Shown: one piece after another, positions 15,773-24,706 of the stretch
How positions within the stretch are numbered: the stretch's first letter is position 1
Layout: each line of letters begins with the position of its first letter
Source of the DNA: JALYRV01 sp036675475
GTDB lineage: Bacteria > Acidobacteriota > Vicinamibacteria > Vicinamibacterales > SCN-69-37
Reading direction: 5' to 3'
Assembly (NCBI GenBank): GCA_036675475.1
Contig: JAKFEY010000082.1
Coordinates: forward strand, 1-56,909
DNA: 56,909 nucleotides
Notes under the pieces: generated by a model
Seen by the model: the letters and a program-made list of their open reading frames with translations, nothing else
Databases searched by the model: none
What the model was told of the DNA's origin: nothing
Translations under genes and position numbers: made by a program

Positions 15773-18142
15773 ATGGACGTCCGCTACGCAGGCCGCCGCC
15801 TGCTGCGGCGCCGCACCTACGCCGTCCTCGCCGTGCTCACCCTCGCGCTCGGCGCCGGCGGCACCGCCGCCATCTACAGCATCGTCCGCACCCTGCTGCT
15901 CGACCCGCTGCCGATCGCGCGCGAGCAGCAGGTGGGCGTGCTCTGGTTCGACGGCTCGTGGACCGAGCAGGAAGTCCTGCACCTGCGTCCCAACTTCCCC
16001 GGCTTCGCGCGCATGGCCGCGTATCGCCCGAACGACCTCACGCTCGACGTGCCGGGCTCGCCGCTGCGCCTGATTCCGGCGGTCGCGGCGTCGCACGAAC
16101 TGTTCGACGTGCTCGAGGCGCCGCCGTTGCTGGGCCGCACGTTCCGCGCAGGCGAAGATGTCGTGGGCGCCGAGCAAGCCGTCGTCATCAGTCATTCGCT
16201 CTGGCAGGAACTCGGCTCGAATCAGCAGATCGTCGGATCGCGCCTGCTGCTGGGTGGCGCGCCGCGCACCGTGATTGGCGTGATGCCGCCCGGATTCTGG
16301 TTCCCCGCCCCCGACACGCGCATCTGGAGCGCCGCGCAGCTCAATCCCGAAAATCGTTCGGGCCGCTACACGCTGGTGGGCCGCGCGGCCGATGGCGTCG
16401 ACATCCGCAGCATGGACGGGCAGCTGAAGGCGCTCGGCGGTCTGCTGGCGGCGCGCTTCACCTATCCCGAGCAGTGGGACAAGACGAAGGCGCCGGCCGT
16501 CACGCCCGCGCGCGAGTTCTTCGTCGGCGACGTACGCCCCTCGCTCGTGGCCACGCTCGCGGCGATGGGCGTGATCCTGCTGATCGCCTGCGCAAACGTG
16601 GCGGCGCTCATGCTCGGCCAGGTCGACGCGCGCAAGACGGAGCTGGCCGTGCGCGCCGCGCTTGGCGCCAACCGCCAGCGTCTCGTGCAACAGCTGCTGC
16701 TCGAGTCCCTGTTGATAGGCCTTGCCGCGGGCGCCGTCGGCGCAGGGCTCGCCGCGGCGAGCTTCGGCGTGCTGGTGGAGTCGCTCCCGCTTGGCGCGCT
16801 CGCGGAGAATGCGCGGCTCGACTGGACGATCTTCTGGGCGTCAGTGCTCGCGTCGCTGTCGGCCGCGCTCCTCGTCGCCCTCATTCCCGGCATCGCGCTC
16901 TGGCGCGGCAGCACGCTGCGCGCGACGATGGCGACCACGCGCACGGGCGGCGTGGCGGGCCGCGGCGGCCGTCTCGAGGGCGGACTCGTCGTGGCGCAGA
17001 TGGCGCTGGCCGTACTGCTCGCCGCCGGCGCCGGCCTGCTCATTCGCAGTGTCGCCAACCTTCGCGCCATCGATCCCGGCATCGACACACAGAGCCTCGC
17101 AATCATCGACGCCACCATGCCGCTCGGACTCACACCCGAGATGCGGCGCCGCACCATTCTCGACATGGTGACCGACCTGCGCACGCTGCCCGGCGTCACG
17201 TCGGTTGCAGCCGCACAGAAACTGCCGCTGCGCGGCTCGGGCGACAACTGGGGCATCGCGGTGCGCGGCAAGCCCGATGCGGGCGGCACGACGGCCTTCC
17301 GCATGGTCACGCGCGACTATCTGGCGACCATGGGCATGCACATCCGCGAGGGCCGCAACTTCGACGTCTCCGACCGCGAAGGCGGCCCCCGCGTCGTCAT
17401 CATCAACGAAGCGCTGGCGGCGGCGTATTTTCCCGGTGAGGACCCGATCGGCCAGGTGCTGCTGACTGGACTTGACGATGGCGAGGATCGCGGCGAGCGC
17501 ATCGTCGGCGTCGTGGAGAATGCGCTCGAGGCGGAGTTGCAGGACGGCGCGGTGCCGGCGCGCTACATGGTGCTCGAGCACATGCCGTTCATCTCGAATC
17601 AGGTGTCGTTTGCCATCCGCACCAGCGCGCCGGGCGCGCTGCCGCAGATCATCGAGGCCGCGCGCGGACGCATCGCGCGCGAGGGCACGCGCCTCGCGGT
17701 GCAGGAGACGACGACGATGCAACGGGTGTTCGATGCGGCGATGGGCCCTGCGGGGCAGATCGTGACGCTGCTGTCGCTGCTGGCAGGTCTGGCGCTGGTG
17801 CTGGGCGCGATTGGCGTCTACGGCGTGATCTCGCACTACGTGACGCGGCGGTCGCGCGACTACGGCATCCGCCTCGCGCTTGGCGAGCGGCCGTCGCGCG
17901 TGATCCGCCAGGTCGTGTCGCGCGGCACGCGGCTCGTGGCGACGGGCAGCGCGATCGGCATCGTTGCCGCGCTGTATCTCACGAAGGTACTGGCGACGCT
18001 GCTGTACGGCGTCGACGCGACTGATCCGCTGGCGATGGCGGGCGCCGTCGCGGTACTGCTGGCGGTCGGCGCGATTGCCGCCTTCATCCCCGCCCGCCGC
18101 GCCAGTCGCACCGACCCGGCCGTGATCCTCCGCGAATCGTAA
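15773..18142 (+). CDS. ADOP-type (MacB/FtsX) ABC permease
   Basis: About 789 residues, the large acidobacterial permease type. It has an N-terminal helix (YAVLAVLTLALGAGGTAAIYS), a MacB-type periplasmic domain, a FtsX-like helix trio around residue 270-370 (LLIACANVAALMLG, RAALGANRQRLVQQLL), a second periplasmic domain and a second FtsX block at the end (ALVLGAIGVYGVISHYVTRR, GIRLALGERPSRV, FIPARRASRTDPAVILR). It lacks the roughly 80-residue cytoplasmic extension seen in the PadR-linked copy at 38132. No cognate ATPase is adjacent. I start at ATG 15773 (MDVRYAGRRLL); upstream GTG or TTG starts are possible. Confidence 0.88.
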   Translation: MDVRYAGRRLLRRRTYAVLAVLTLALGAGGTAAIYSIVRTLLLDPLPIAREQQVGVLWFDGSWTEQEVLHLRPNFPGFARMAAYRPNDLTLDVPGSPLRLIPAVAASHELFDVLEAPPLLGRTFRAGEDVVGAEQAVVISHSLWQELGSNQQIVGSRLLLGGAPRTVIGVMPPGFWFPAPDTRIWSAAQLNPENRSGRYTLVGRAADGVDIRSMDGQLKALGGLLAARFTYPEQWDKTKAPAVTPAREFFVGDVRPSLVATLAAMGVILLIACANVAALMLGQVDARKTELAVRAALGANRQRLVQQLLLESLLIGLAAGAVGAGLAAASFGVLVESLPLGALAENARLDWTIFWASVLASLSAALLVALIPGIALWRGSTLRATMATTRTGGVAGRGGRLEGGLVVAQMALAVLLAAGAGLLIRSVANLRAIDPGIDTQSLAIIDATMPLGLTPEMRRRTILDMVTDLRTLPGVTSVAAAQKLPLRGSGDNWGIAVRGKPDAGGTTAFRMVTRDYLATMGMHIREGRNFDVSDREGGPRVVIINEALAAAYFPGEDPIGQVLLTGLDDGEDRGERIVGVVENALEAELQDGAVPARYMVLEHMPFISNQVSFAIRTSAPGALPQIIEAARGRIAREGTRLAVQETTTMQRVFDAAMGPAGQIVTLLSLLAGLALVLGAIGVYGVISHYVTRRSRDYGIRLALGERPSRVIRQVVSRGTRLVATGSAIGIVAALYLTKVLATLLYGVDATDPLAMAGAVAVLLAVGAIAAFIPARRASRTDPAVILRES

Positions 18143-18168
18143 CACCCCGGGGACAGCCCCGGGGGGTT
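18141..18168. terminator. Bidirectional hairpin between convergent genes
   Basis: CCCCGGGG-ACAG-CCCCGGGG flanked by AAC and GTT gives an 11-bp stem with one bulge on each side. Each arm is itself a palindrome. The stop codons of both convergent genes overlap the hairpin, so it probably terminates both. Confidence 0.6.
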
Positions 18169-20845
18169 ACGCCGTCTTCGAGCGCAGCGCCTTGATGCCG
18201 CGCTCGATGCGCTCGGCGAGCTCGCGCTCGGCCTGCAGCGCCCGCAGCGTCGACTGCCCCGACGCCACCATCTCGTTCAGCTTCGTCAGGTTTTCCATGA
18301 CGTGATCGAGGACGGCGCGCTGCTCGCCCACCGTCTCCATGTTCACGCGCACGTCCTCGAGCAGGTTCGTAATCACGCCGACCTTCAGCTGCACCTCGTC
18401 GACGAGGCGTTTCTTGGCGTTGATGTCGGCAAGGCGCGCTTCGGTGTCGCGGATGGATGCCACGAGCTCGTCGACGCGCGTCTTGAGCGCCAGTACGTCG
18501 GCGCGATGCTCTTCGACGAACTCCAGGTCGGCCTTCGACTTGGCGCTGACCTCGAACACGCCTTCCACTTCCTTGCGCACCGACTCCACGACTTCTTCGC
18601 GGGCGGCCAGCGCCTGGATGCGGCGCTCGATCTCCTCCGACATCGAGCGCAGCTCCGACAGCTTGCCCTCGAACGCGCCGATGCGTTTCTCGGCAAACGC
18701 GAGCTGCGTGCGGCGCTGTTCGAGCTGCCGGAACGTCGCGTCGAGCCGCTTGAGATGATCTTCGGCCGCCTCGCTTTGCGCGGCCACGTCGCGCTGCCGT
18801 CCCTGCACGCGCGTCAGCTCCTCGAGCATGTCGTCCTTGATGGACGATGAGCGCGAGAGATAGTCGCTGAGGCCCTCGACCTTCTTGAGATGGTCGGCGG
18901 CTTCGGCGGCCACGCTCTTCACCGACGCGAGCATCTCGGTGACGCGGCGTTCCTGCTCCGACAACTCGGTCTCGTCCGTGAGTGCCGACGTGACGCGCGC
19001 GTTGGCCTTGTCGACGGCATTCTTCAGCACCGACACCTGCGTGGTCAGCGGCAGCAGCTTGCCCTGCACCTGCGTGACGCCTTCGAGCTTCTGCTGCACG
19101 TCGGTGACCTGCAGCGCCACGCTGTCGCACGCGCTCTTGAGCGCGTCGATTTCGGCGCGCCGCGCCACCTGGTCCTCGACCTTTCGGTCGACTTCCGACG
19201 TGAGCGCGTTGAGCGCGTTGAGCCGCGTTTCCACGCGCTCGACGAACTGCTGATAGCCGGCGAGCCGCGTCATCTGCCGATCGAGATCGTCGGCAATGGA
19301 CACGAGGTTGGCCGCCTTCTCGGTGCCGTCCTCGACGATCGAGAGCTTGTTGGTGATGCCGTCCATGCGCGCGTCGAGCTCGGGCAGCGACACGCTGAAG
19401 GCGGTGACGCGTTCGAGGAACGACTCGAGCGCGGCGCGGTCGGACGCGAGGCTGTCGCGCAGCTGCGCGGCGGCGGCGTGCGCCTTGTAGAAGTCCTGGA
19501 TTTCGCGGCGCAGCTGATCGAGATCCTGCCGCGCGGCCTGCAGCGTCTCCACCTGCCAGGTGGTCTTGCGCGCCAGGTCGTCGACCTGCGCCAGCCCTTC
19601 CTGCAGGCCGTCGAGCGCCAGCTGCTTGCGCGTGAGGTCGTCGGCCTGCGCGGCCACCGACTCCATGCTGCGCGTGAGCGCGTCGACGCGCTGTGTCATG
19701 GCCGCGACGCTGCGCTCGCGCGACGCGAGGCTTTCGTGCGCCTTCTCCAGATCGCCTGCGGCGGTCTGCAGCCCGCGCACGCGCGTGTCGATCAGCTCGA
19801 GCTCGCGGCGGCTGGCGTCGACCTTCTCTTCGTGACGCCGGACGAAGTCGGCCAGCGACGTGCGCTCCTTGTCGAGGCGCGCCAGATCCACGGCGAAGGC
19901 GTCGCGCGCCTTCAGGCCGCCATCGAGCTGCGCGGCCGTCTCGCGCGCCAGCTTCTCGATGCGCTCCACGGTCTCCTCGACGCGGGCCGCGGTCTTCGTG
20001 CCCTCGTTCAGCTTGCCGACCTGCACGTCCATGTTCCAGACGAGATCGTTCAGGCGGTTTGATTCGACAAGCGCGTGCTCGATCGTGTGCTTCTGGTTCT
20101 CGAGCAGCTTGGCCTTCTGCGACACGTGCTCGGCCAGCGCGTTGAGCGCCGCGATGCGCTCCTCCGTCGTGCGGCTCATCTCCTGCAGCTTCGCGAGCGA
20201 GCCGAGCTTCTTCTCCACTTCCTTCACGGTTTCGTGCGTGGCGGCGGTGTCTTCGCGCGTCTCGCGCGCGGCGTCGCGCACCTTGGCCTGCTCCTGCGAA
20301 ATCTGGACGGCCGCGGCGCGCAGCTGATCGATCTCGGCCTGCAGCGCCACCGCCTTGTCGTGCGATTCCTTGAGGCCGCCGGTCGACTGCCGCAGCTCGT
20401 CGCGCAGCGTGTCCAGCGTCTCCTGCTCTTTCTTCAGCGCTTCGAGGCTCGCCTGCGTCTTGAGGGCCTCGGCCGACAGCTGCTGCACCGCCTGCCGCTG
20501 GCGCACCAGCTCGCCGTCGGGCGCCATCAGCCGCTCGGCCTGCGCCACCGCGTCCGAGAGTGTCCGGATGCGGGCATCGATGGTGGCGAGCGACTGCACG
20601 TGGGCGTCGACCGCGCCAATCTTCGACGCGAGTTCGTCCACGCGGCCCACCGCTTTCGCGGCCTTCTCTTCCACCTGTTGCACGGCTTTGCCCGCCGCTG
20701 CAACCTTCGCCCCGTGCAGCTGCACTTGCGTCAGCATCGCCGACAGGGCGGCCCGCTCCTCGCGCGCGGCCGCAATCAATCCTTCGAGCTCACCGGCCTG
20801 CTGCCTGTTGCCGCCGGCACTCATTCTCTTAATAGCGTCGAGCAT
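18167..20845 (-). CDS. Very long coiled-coil protein of unknown function
   Basis: 892 residues that read as almost unbroken coiled coil, rich in Glu, Leu, Ala, Arg and Gln with heptad spacing, for example LQEMSRTTEERIAALNALAE and VDDLARKTTWQVETLQAARQ. There is no signal peptide, membrane helix, Walker motif or SMC head, so annotation as Smc would be wrong. A cytosolic scaffold or filament-forming protein is the simplest reading (inference). Only three Trp and two Cys occur. Start ATG at 20843-20845, with an AGGA about 11 nt upstream; a second ATG eight codons on (MSAGGN) is an alternative. The gene stands alone on the minus strand. Confidence 0.85.
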   Translation of the reverse strand: MLDAIKRMSAGGNRQQAGELEGLIAAAREERAALSAMLTQVQLHGAKVAAAGKAVQQVEEKAAKAVGRVDELASKIGAVDAHVQSLATIDARIRTLSDAVAQAERLMAPDGELVRQRQAVQQLSAEALKTQASLEALKKEQETLDTLRDELRQSTGGLKESHDKAVALQAEIDQLRAAAVQISQEQAKVRDAARETREDTAATHETVKEVEKKLGSLAKLQEMSRTTEERIAALNALAEHVSQKAKLLENQKHTIEHALVESNRLNDLVWNMDVQVGKLNEGTKTAARVEETVERIEKLARETAAQLDGGLKARDAFAVDLARLDKERTSLADFVRRHEEKVDASRRELELIDTRVRGLQTAAGDLEKAHESLASRERSVAAMTQRVDALTRSMESVAAQADDLTRKQLALDGLQEGLAQVDDLARKTTWQVETLQAARQDLDQLRREIQDFYKAHAAAAQLRDSLASDRAALESFLERVTAFSVSLPELDARMDGITNKLSIVEDGTEKAANLVSIADDLDRQMTRLAGYQQFVERVETRLNALNALTSEVDRKVEDQVARRAEIDALKSACDSVALQVTDVQQKLEGVTQVQGKLLPLTTQVSVLKNAVDKANARVTSALTDETELSEQERRVTEMLASVKSVAAEAADHLKKVEGLSDYLSRSSSIKDDMLEELTRVQGRQRDVAAQSEAAEDHLKRLDATFRQLEQRRTQLAFAEKRIGAFEGKLSELRSMSEEIERRIQALAAREEVVESVRKEVEGVFEVSAKSKADLEFVEEHRADVLALKTRVDELVASIRDTEARLADINAKKRLVDEVQLKVGVITNLLEDVRVNMETVGEQRAVLDHVMENLTKLNEMVASGQSTLRALQAERELAERIERGIKALRSKTA

Positions 20846-20985
20846 ATTCGTAGCTTTCCTGGGAAAAAGCTGTTGTCAGGGGAGCGGAAGGATAGCACAT
20901 CCGCGCACCCTCGGCTCGCTCGCTCCCCCGCTGGCTCGGAGGCCGCGCTGAGTGCGGGCGTCGATCTCTGCGACGTCCGCGCGCC

Positions 20986-21546
20986 CTACTGTTCGCGAAT
21001 GACTTTGGCGAGGCGGAAGACGTAGTCGACGGCCGAGGCGAGCGTGATGACGAGCGCGGTGTAGATGAAGGCCCAGACGATGGGCATGGGGCGGCCGATG
21101 TAGTTGGCCACGAGCACGGCGACACCGGTGGCGAGGAAGACGGCCGTGGCGAGCTTGCCGAGCGGCGACGGCTTGAACGTGCGATGCCCGATCGCGAGGT
21201 TGATCACCGCGACGGTCATGACGATGGCGACGTCGCGGCTGATCATGAGCACCGTGAGCCACAGCGGCAGGCGGTTGGGCGCTTCCGACGGCAGCGTGAG
21301 CACCACGACCATGCTGAAGATCAGCAGCTTGTCGGCCATCGGATCGAGCCAGGCGCCGAGCGTGGTCTGCTGTCCGGTGCGGCGCGCGATGAGGCCGTCG
21401 AGCATGTCGGTGATGGCGGCGCACAGGAACGTCGCGAGCGCCCAGCCGTACATGTCGTAGAGCACCGTCAGCACGAACGGCGGCACCAGCAGGATGCGCA
21501 GCAGCGTCAGCTGGTTTGCGGCGGTGAGGGCCGATGTCCACGACAT
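20986..21546 (-). CDS. pgsA: CDP-alcohol phosphatidyltransferase, probable phosphatidylglycerophosphate synthase
   Basis: A 186-residue membrane enzyme with the family signature DG(x2)AR(x8)G(x3)D(x3)D, seen as DGLIARRTGQQTTLGAWLDPMADK (residues about 50-73). Its early LTLLRILLVPPFVL and five to six helices match PgsA, which makes phosphatidylglycerol phosphate from CDP-diacylglycerol and glycerol 3-phosphate. Cardiolipin synthase of the CDP-alcohol type cannot be excluded. The upstream frame is noise: a TACACT box (21554-21559) lies 7 nt before this ATG, so transcription is probably leaderless. Confidence 0.85.
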   Translation of the reverse strand: MSWTSALTAANQLTLLRILLVPPFVLTVLYDMYGWALATFLCAAITDMLDGLIARRTGQQTTLGAWLDPMADKLLIFSMVVVLTLPSEAPNRLPLWLTVLMISRDVAIVMTVAVINLAIGHRTFKPSPLGKLATAVFLATGVAVLVANYIGRPMPIVWAFIYTALVITLASAVDYVFRLAKVIREQ

Positions 21547-21589
21547 CGCAGACAGTGTAGCCGAGGCTGCGCGGAGGAATGCGGCGCGG

Positions 21590-22948
21590 TCAGCGAATGA
21601 GTGCTTGCAGGCGCGCGAGCGCCTCGAGCGCGTCGGCGCCGGTGAGCGGGCGCGTGAGGCCGAACGCATCGTCCGGCGCGGTCATCACGCCGCTGGCGAC
21701 GGCCGCGGATGCGGCGGGATAGGCCAGGTGGCCGGCCGAGAGATCCGTGAACGTGGGGCGCGCGCCGCGCCACTTCGCAGCGAGGTCGGGACGCCGGCTG
21801 CTGATCACCGCCAGGGCGCGCGACACCACCTGCGCGAAGTCGCCGCGGCGGACGATGGCGTCGGGCTGGAAGGTGTGGTTGGCGAAGGCGTCCATCAGCC
21901 GCGCGCGCGTGACGCTCTGGATGTACGCGCTTGCCCAGTGGCCGCGGATGTCGGTCATCACCACCGGCGCGCGCTGCGGCGCGGCGGCGACGAAGCGATC
22001 GAGGCGGCGGCCGAGCAGCGCGGCGAGTTGCGCGCGCGTGATCTGCGGCGAGGTGGCAATCGCCTGATACTCGGCGGGCAGCGCGGCCTCGTCGGCCTTG
22101 CGCCGCAGCTCCGCCGCGCGCGCGCGATACGCGGCGCTCTCTTCGATCGCGGCGGCCGTGTCGAATTCGGCGGCGGCGGCGGCGAACTCACCGCGGCCCT
22201 CGAGCACGGCGCCGGCAATGGCGTGCGCGGCGGCGTCGTTGCGATCGAGCTCGATGGCCTTGCGGGCGTGCGCGAGCGCCTCGTCGACGTTGCCGCGCTG
22301 CTGCTCCACCGCCGCCAGCTCGCGATAGAGAAAGCCGCTCTCGGGCGACGCGGCAATCGCGCGCTCGTACGCGGCTTCGGCCTCGTCGAGGCGCCCGGCG
22401 CCGGCCGCGGCCTGCGCGCGCGACACCTGCTGCTGCACGGCGCGGAACCGCAGCACATCCACGCGGCTGCGCACCGTCGTCATCGAGGGATCGACCGACA
22501 GCGCCTTCTCGAACACCTCGAGGGCGGCGGCCTGCTCGTCCTGTCCGAGCAGCGCTTCGCCCTTGCCGAGCAGCGCGGGCACGTAGGCGGCATTCACGGC
22601 GAGGGCGCGGTCGAAGTGCCCCACTGACGCGGCGAAATCCTTGCGCGCGAGACTGACGTATCCGAGGCCGGCCGACGCCGGATAGAAACCGCCGCCCGAT
22701 GCGAGCGCGGTGAAATCGCGCTCCGCGCCGCGCAGGTCGCCCGACTGCAGCCGGTTCCACGCCTGCTCGTGGCGCGTCGCGAGGGCCGGTGTCGCCAGAT
22801 CGCTCGGAATGTCGGGGAACGAGAAATCCGGGTACCGCGCCGCGCTCGGAGGAACAGGCCCGGGGGCCGCCGTCCGTGTCGCGCATCCGGCCGCGAGCAG
22901 GAACGCGCCCAGCACCGCGAACAGCACAGGCCGCCGCGCGCTACGCAC
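21590..22948 (-). CDS. Lipoprotein with TPR repeats and an S-layer-homology domain
   Basis: A 452-residue protein. The lipobox Cys is in LLAAGCATR. TPR-like units follow (GLGYVSLARKDFAASVGHFDRALAVNAAYVPAL, then VFEKALSVDPS and AYERAIAASPESG). Near residue 330 an SLH-type segment reads MTDIRGHWASAYIQSVTRARLMD, followed by a second partial repeat. SLH domains usually bind cell-wall polymer or, in Gram-negatives, tie the outer membrane to peptidoglycan; a lipid-anchored SLH-TPR protein would suit an envelope tether. The GTG start overlaps the end of hflX by 8 nt. Confidence 0.8.
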   Translation of the reverse strand: MRSARRPVLFAVLGAFLLAAGCATRTAAPGPVPPSAARYPDFSFPDIPSDLATPALATRHEQAWNRLQSGDLRGAERDFTALASGGGFYPASAGLGYVSLARKDFAASVGHFDRALAVNAAYVPALLGKGEALLGQDEQAAALEVFEKALSVDPSMTTVRSRVDVLRFRAVQQQVSRAQAAAGAGRLDEAEAAYERAIAASPESGFLYRELAAVEQQRGNVDEALAHARKAIELDRNDAAAHAIAGAVLEGRGEFAAAAAEFDTAAAIEESAAYRARAAELRRKADEAALPAEYQAIATSPQITRAQLAALLGRRLDRFVAAAPQRAPVVMTDIRGHWASAYIQSVTRARLMDAFANHTFQPDAIVRRGDFAQVVSRALAVISSRRPDLAAKWRGARPTFTDLSAGHLAYPAASAAVASGVMTAPDDAFGLTRPLTGADALEALARLQALIR

Positions 22949-24053
22949 TGAGCACCTTCTTCTTCCATCGCGGCAGGTCGGCTTCGAGCCGGGTCGCGAT
23001 GGCCTTCAGCAGCTCGGCGCGCCCCTTCCCCGTCGCGGCGCTGATGAACACGGCATCGGGCCGCATATACCGCAGGCGCTCGAGCGCCTCGGGCTCGATC
23101 ACGTCGATCTTGTTGATGACATCCAGGCGCGGCACGCCCTCGGCCTTCACCTCGCGCAGCACGGTGTGCACCGCCTCCTCGCGCCGTTCCAGATCGTGGG
23201 CTGACCCATCGACGACGTGCAAAAGCAAATCTGCTGCCGCCACCTCTTCAAGCGTCGCGTGAAACGCCGCCACCAGCTGGTGCGGCAGGCGGTCGATGAA
23301 GCCGACCGTGTCCGACAGCAGCAGCTGCCGCCCGTCCGCCAGGCGCACGCGCCGGATGAGCGGGTCGAGCGTCACAAACAGCGCATTCGACGCCACGGCG
23401 CTGCTCGCCGTCAGCAGATTGAACAGCGTCGTCTTTCCCGCGTTGGTGTAGCCGACGAGCGCGACGGTGGGCTGGGCGTTCTTCTCGCGCCGGTCGCGCA
23501 GGTGCGCGCGGCGGCGGCTGACGTCCCGGATGTCCTGCTTGAGATTCGCGATGCGATGGCGGATGCGGCGGCGATCCGTTTCCAGCTTTGTTTCGCCGGG
23601 GCCGCGCGTGCCGATGCCGCCGCCCAGGCGCGACAGCGCCTCCGACGATCCCACCAGCCGCGGCATCAGATATTGCAGCTGCGCGAGTTCCACCTGCAGC
23701 TTGCCCTCGCGCGTGCGCGCGCGCCGCGCGAAGATGTCGAGAATCAGCTGCGTGCGATCGAGCACCTTGCGCGACAGCGCGGTCTCGAGATTCCTCAGCT
23801 GCGCGGGCGAGAGCTCGTTGTCGAAGATGACGGTGTCGACATCGGCCTCATCGCAGGCGCGCGCGAGCGACAGCACCTTTCCGCTGCCGATGAACGTGGC
23901 CGCATCAGGCTTCGGGCGCTCCTGCACCATCTTGAGCGCCACGCTGGCGCCGGCGGCAAGCGCCAGGCCTTCCAGCTCTTCCAGAGCCTGATCGTGATCG
24001 ATGTGCTGTGAATGCCGGGTGACGACGCCGACGAGGGCCGCGCGCTCTTTCAT
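22941..24053 (-). CDS. hflX: GTPase HflX
   Basis: A 370-residue ribosome-associated GTPase that splits stalled or heat-damaged 70S ribosomes in species studied. The N-terminal HflX domain contains FIGSGKV and VIFDNELSPAQLRNLE, followed by the coiled linker GPGETKLETDRRRIRHRI. The G domain has G1 GYTNAGKTT, G3 DTVGF and G4 NKID. The length is normal. Its ATG directly follows the stop of sua5, with a TAGAAT box 11 nt upstream inside sua5, and its end overlaps the SLH lipoprotein gene. Confidence 0.95.
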   Translation of the reverse strand: MKERAALVGVVTRHSQHIDHDQALEELEGLALAAGASVALKMVQERPKPDAATFIGSGKVLSLARACDEADVDTVIFDNELSPAQLRNLETALSRKVLDRTQLILDIFARRARTREGKLQVELAQLQYLMPRLVGSSEALSRLGGGIGTRGPGETKLETDRRRIRHRIANLKQDIRDVSRRRAHLRDRREKNAQPTVALVGYTNAGKTTLFNLLTASSAVASNALFVTLDPLIRRVRLADGRQLLLSDTVGFIDRLPHQLVAAFHATLEEVAAADLLLHVVDGSAHDLERREEAVHTVLREVKAEGVPRLDVINKIDVIEPEALERLRYMRPDAVFISAATGKGRAELLKAIATRLEADLPRWKKKVLSA

Positions 24054-24704
24054 CTACTTCAGCGATTCTAGCACCCGGTTCCACGCGACCGCCCCGTCGC
24101 GCAGCAGCATCGGGGTCGCGCCGCGCAGGTCCGCGATCGTCGACGGCTTGCCACCGGGCGTGCGGCCGCCGTCGATGATCATGTCGACGAGCTCGCCAAG
24201 CGATGCGGCGACCTGCTCCGCCGTTTCCGCGGGCGGCTCGCCGGTCTTGTTCGCGCTCGTGGACGTCAGCAGCGTGCCGGCGCGTTCGCACAGCGCGCGC
24301 ACGAAGTCGTGCGAAGGCACGCGCACGGCAATAGTGCGGTTGCTGGTTGCTGGTTGCTGGTTGCTGGTGTGTCCCGGTGTCGCCCTGCGAGATGGAGTCG
24401 CCGGCAGGACCAGCGAGAGCGGGCCGGGCCAGAAGGCCTTCGCGGCTCTGGCGCTGCGGGCGTCGAGGGGTCCGACGAGTGCGGCCACCTGCTCGAGGCT
24501 TGCCGCCACCAGCGGCAGGTTCATGGTCGCGGGCCGGCCTTTGATCTCGAAGATGCGCGCCGTCGCGGATTCGCTGCGCCAGTCGGCCGCCAGGCCATAG
24601 AACGTCTCGGTCGGCACCGCCACGACGCCGCCGTCGCGAATGATGGCGGCCGCGCGCTCGAGCGTATCCGCGTCGGAAATCGTGGAAATTAGACCCGTCC
24701 CCAT
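24054..24704 (-). CDS. tsaC: L-threonylcarbamoyladenylate synthase (Sua5/YciO/YrdC family)
   Basis: A 216-residue enzyme of t6A tRNA modification that makes threonylcarbamoyl-AMP from threonine, bicarbonate and ATP. Family motifs: GGVVAVPTETFYGLAAD, KGRPATMNLPLV, WPGPLSLVLPA and TSANKTGEPP. Two oddities: the ATG and the first seven codons (MGTGLIS) come from a dispersed repeat motif at 24684-24706 and no other start is available; and residues about 112-121 (TSNQQPATSN) are encoded by four copies of a 7-nt repeat in a loop where relatives have none. It directly abuts the MFS gene stop upstream (TAAATG). Confidence 0.92.
   Translation of the reverse strand: MGTGLISTISDADTLERAAAIIRDGGVVAVPTETFYGLAADWRSESATARIFEIKGRPATMNLPLVAASLEQVAALVGPLDARSARAAKAFWPGPLSLVLPATPSRRATPGHTSNQQPATSNRTIAVRVPSHDFVRALCERAGTLLTSTSANKTGEPPAETAEQVAASLGELVDMIIDGGRTPGGKPSTIADLRGATPMLLRDGAVAWNRVLESLK
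24338..24365. repeat. Heptanucleotide tandem repeat inside tsaC
   Basis: Four perfect GGTTGCT units on the plus strand, followed by GGT. Gain or loss of one unit would shift the tsaC frame. Confidence 0.9.
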
Positions 24705-24706
24705 TT
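24684..24706 (-). repeat. Dispersed GGGGACGGGTCTAATTT-type motif at the tsaC start
   Basis: Minus strand AAATGGGGACGGGTCTAATT followed by TCC. From memory, very similar sequences (GGGGACAGACC or GGGGACGGGTCTAATTT types) are scattered in many bacterial genomes near RAYT transposases. Only one copy is in the window, so its repeat nature here rests on recollection. Confidence 0.45.

Noticed and set aside
24338..24370. The GGTTGCT repeats as part of a CRISPR array
   Set aside because: The units are seven bases without spacers and lie within a coding sequence.
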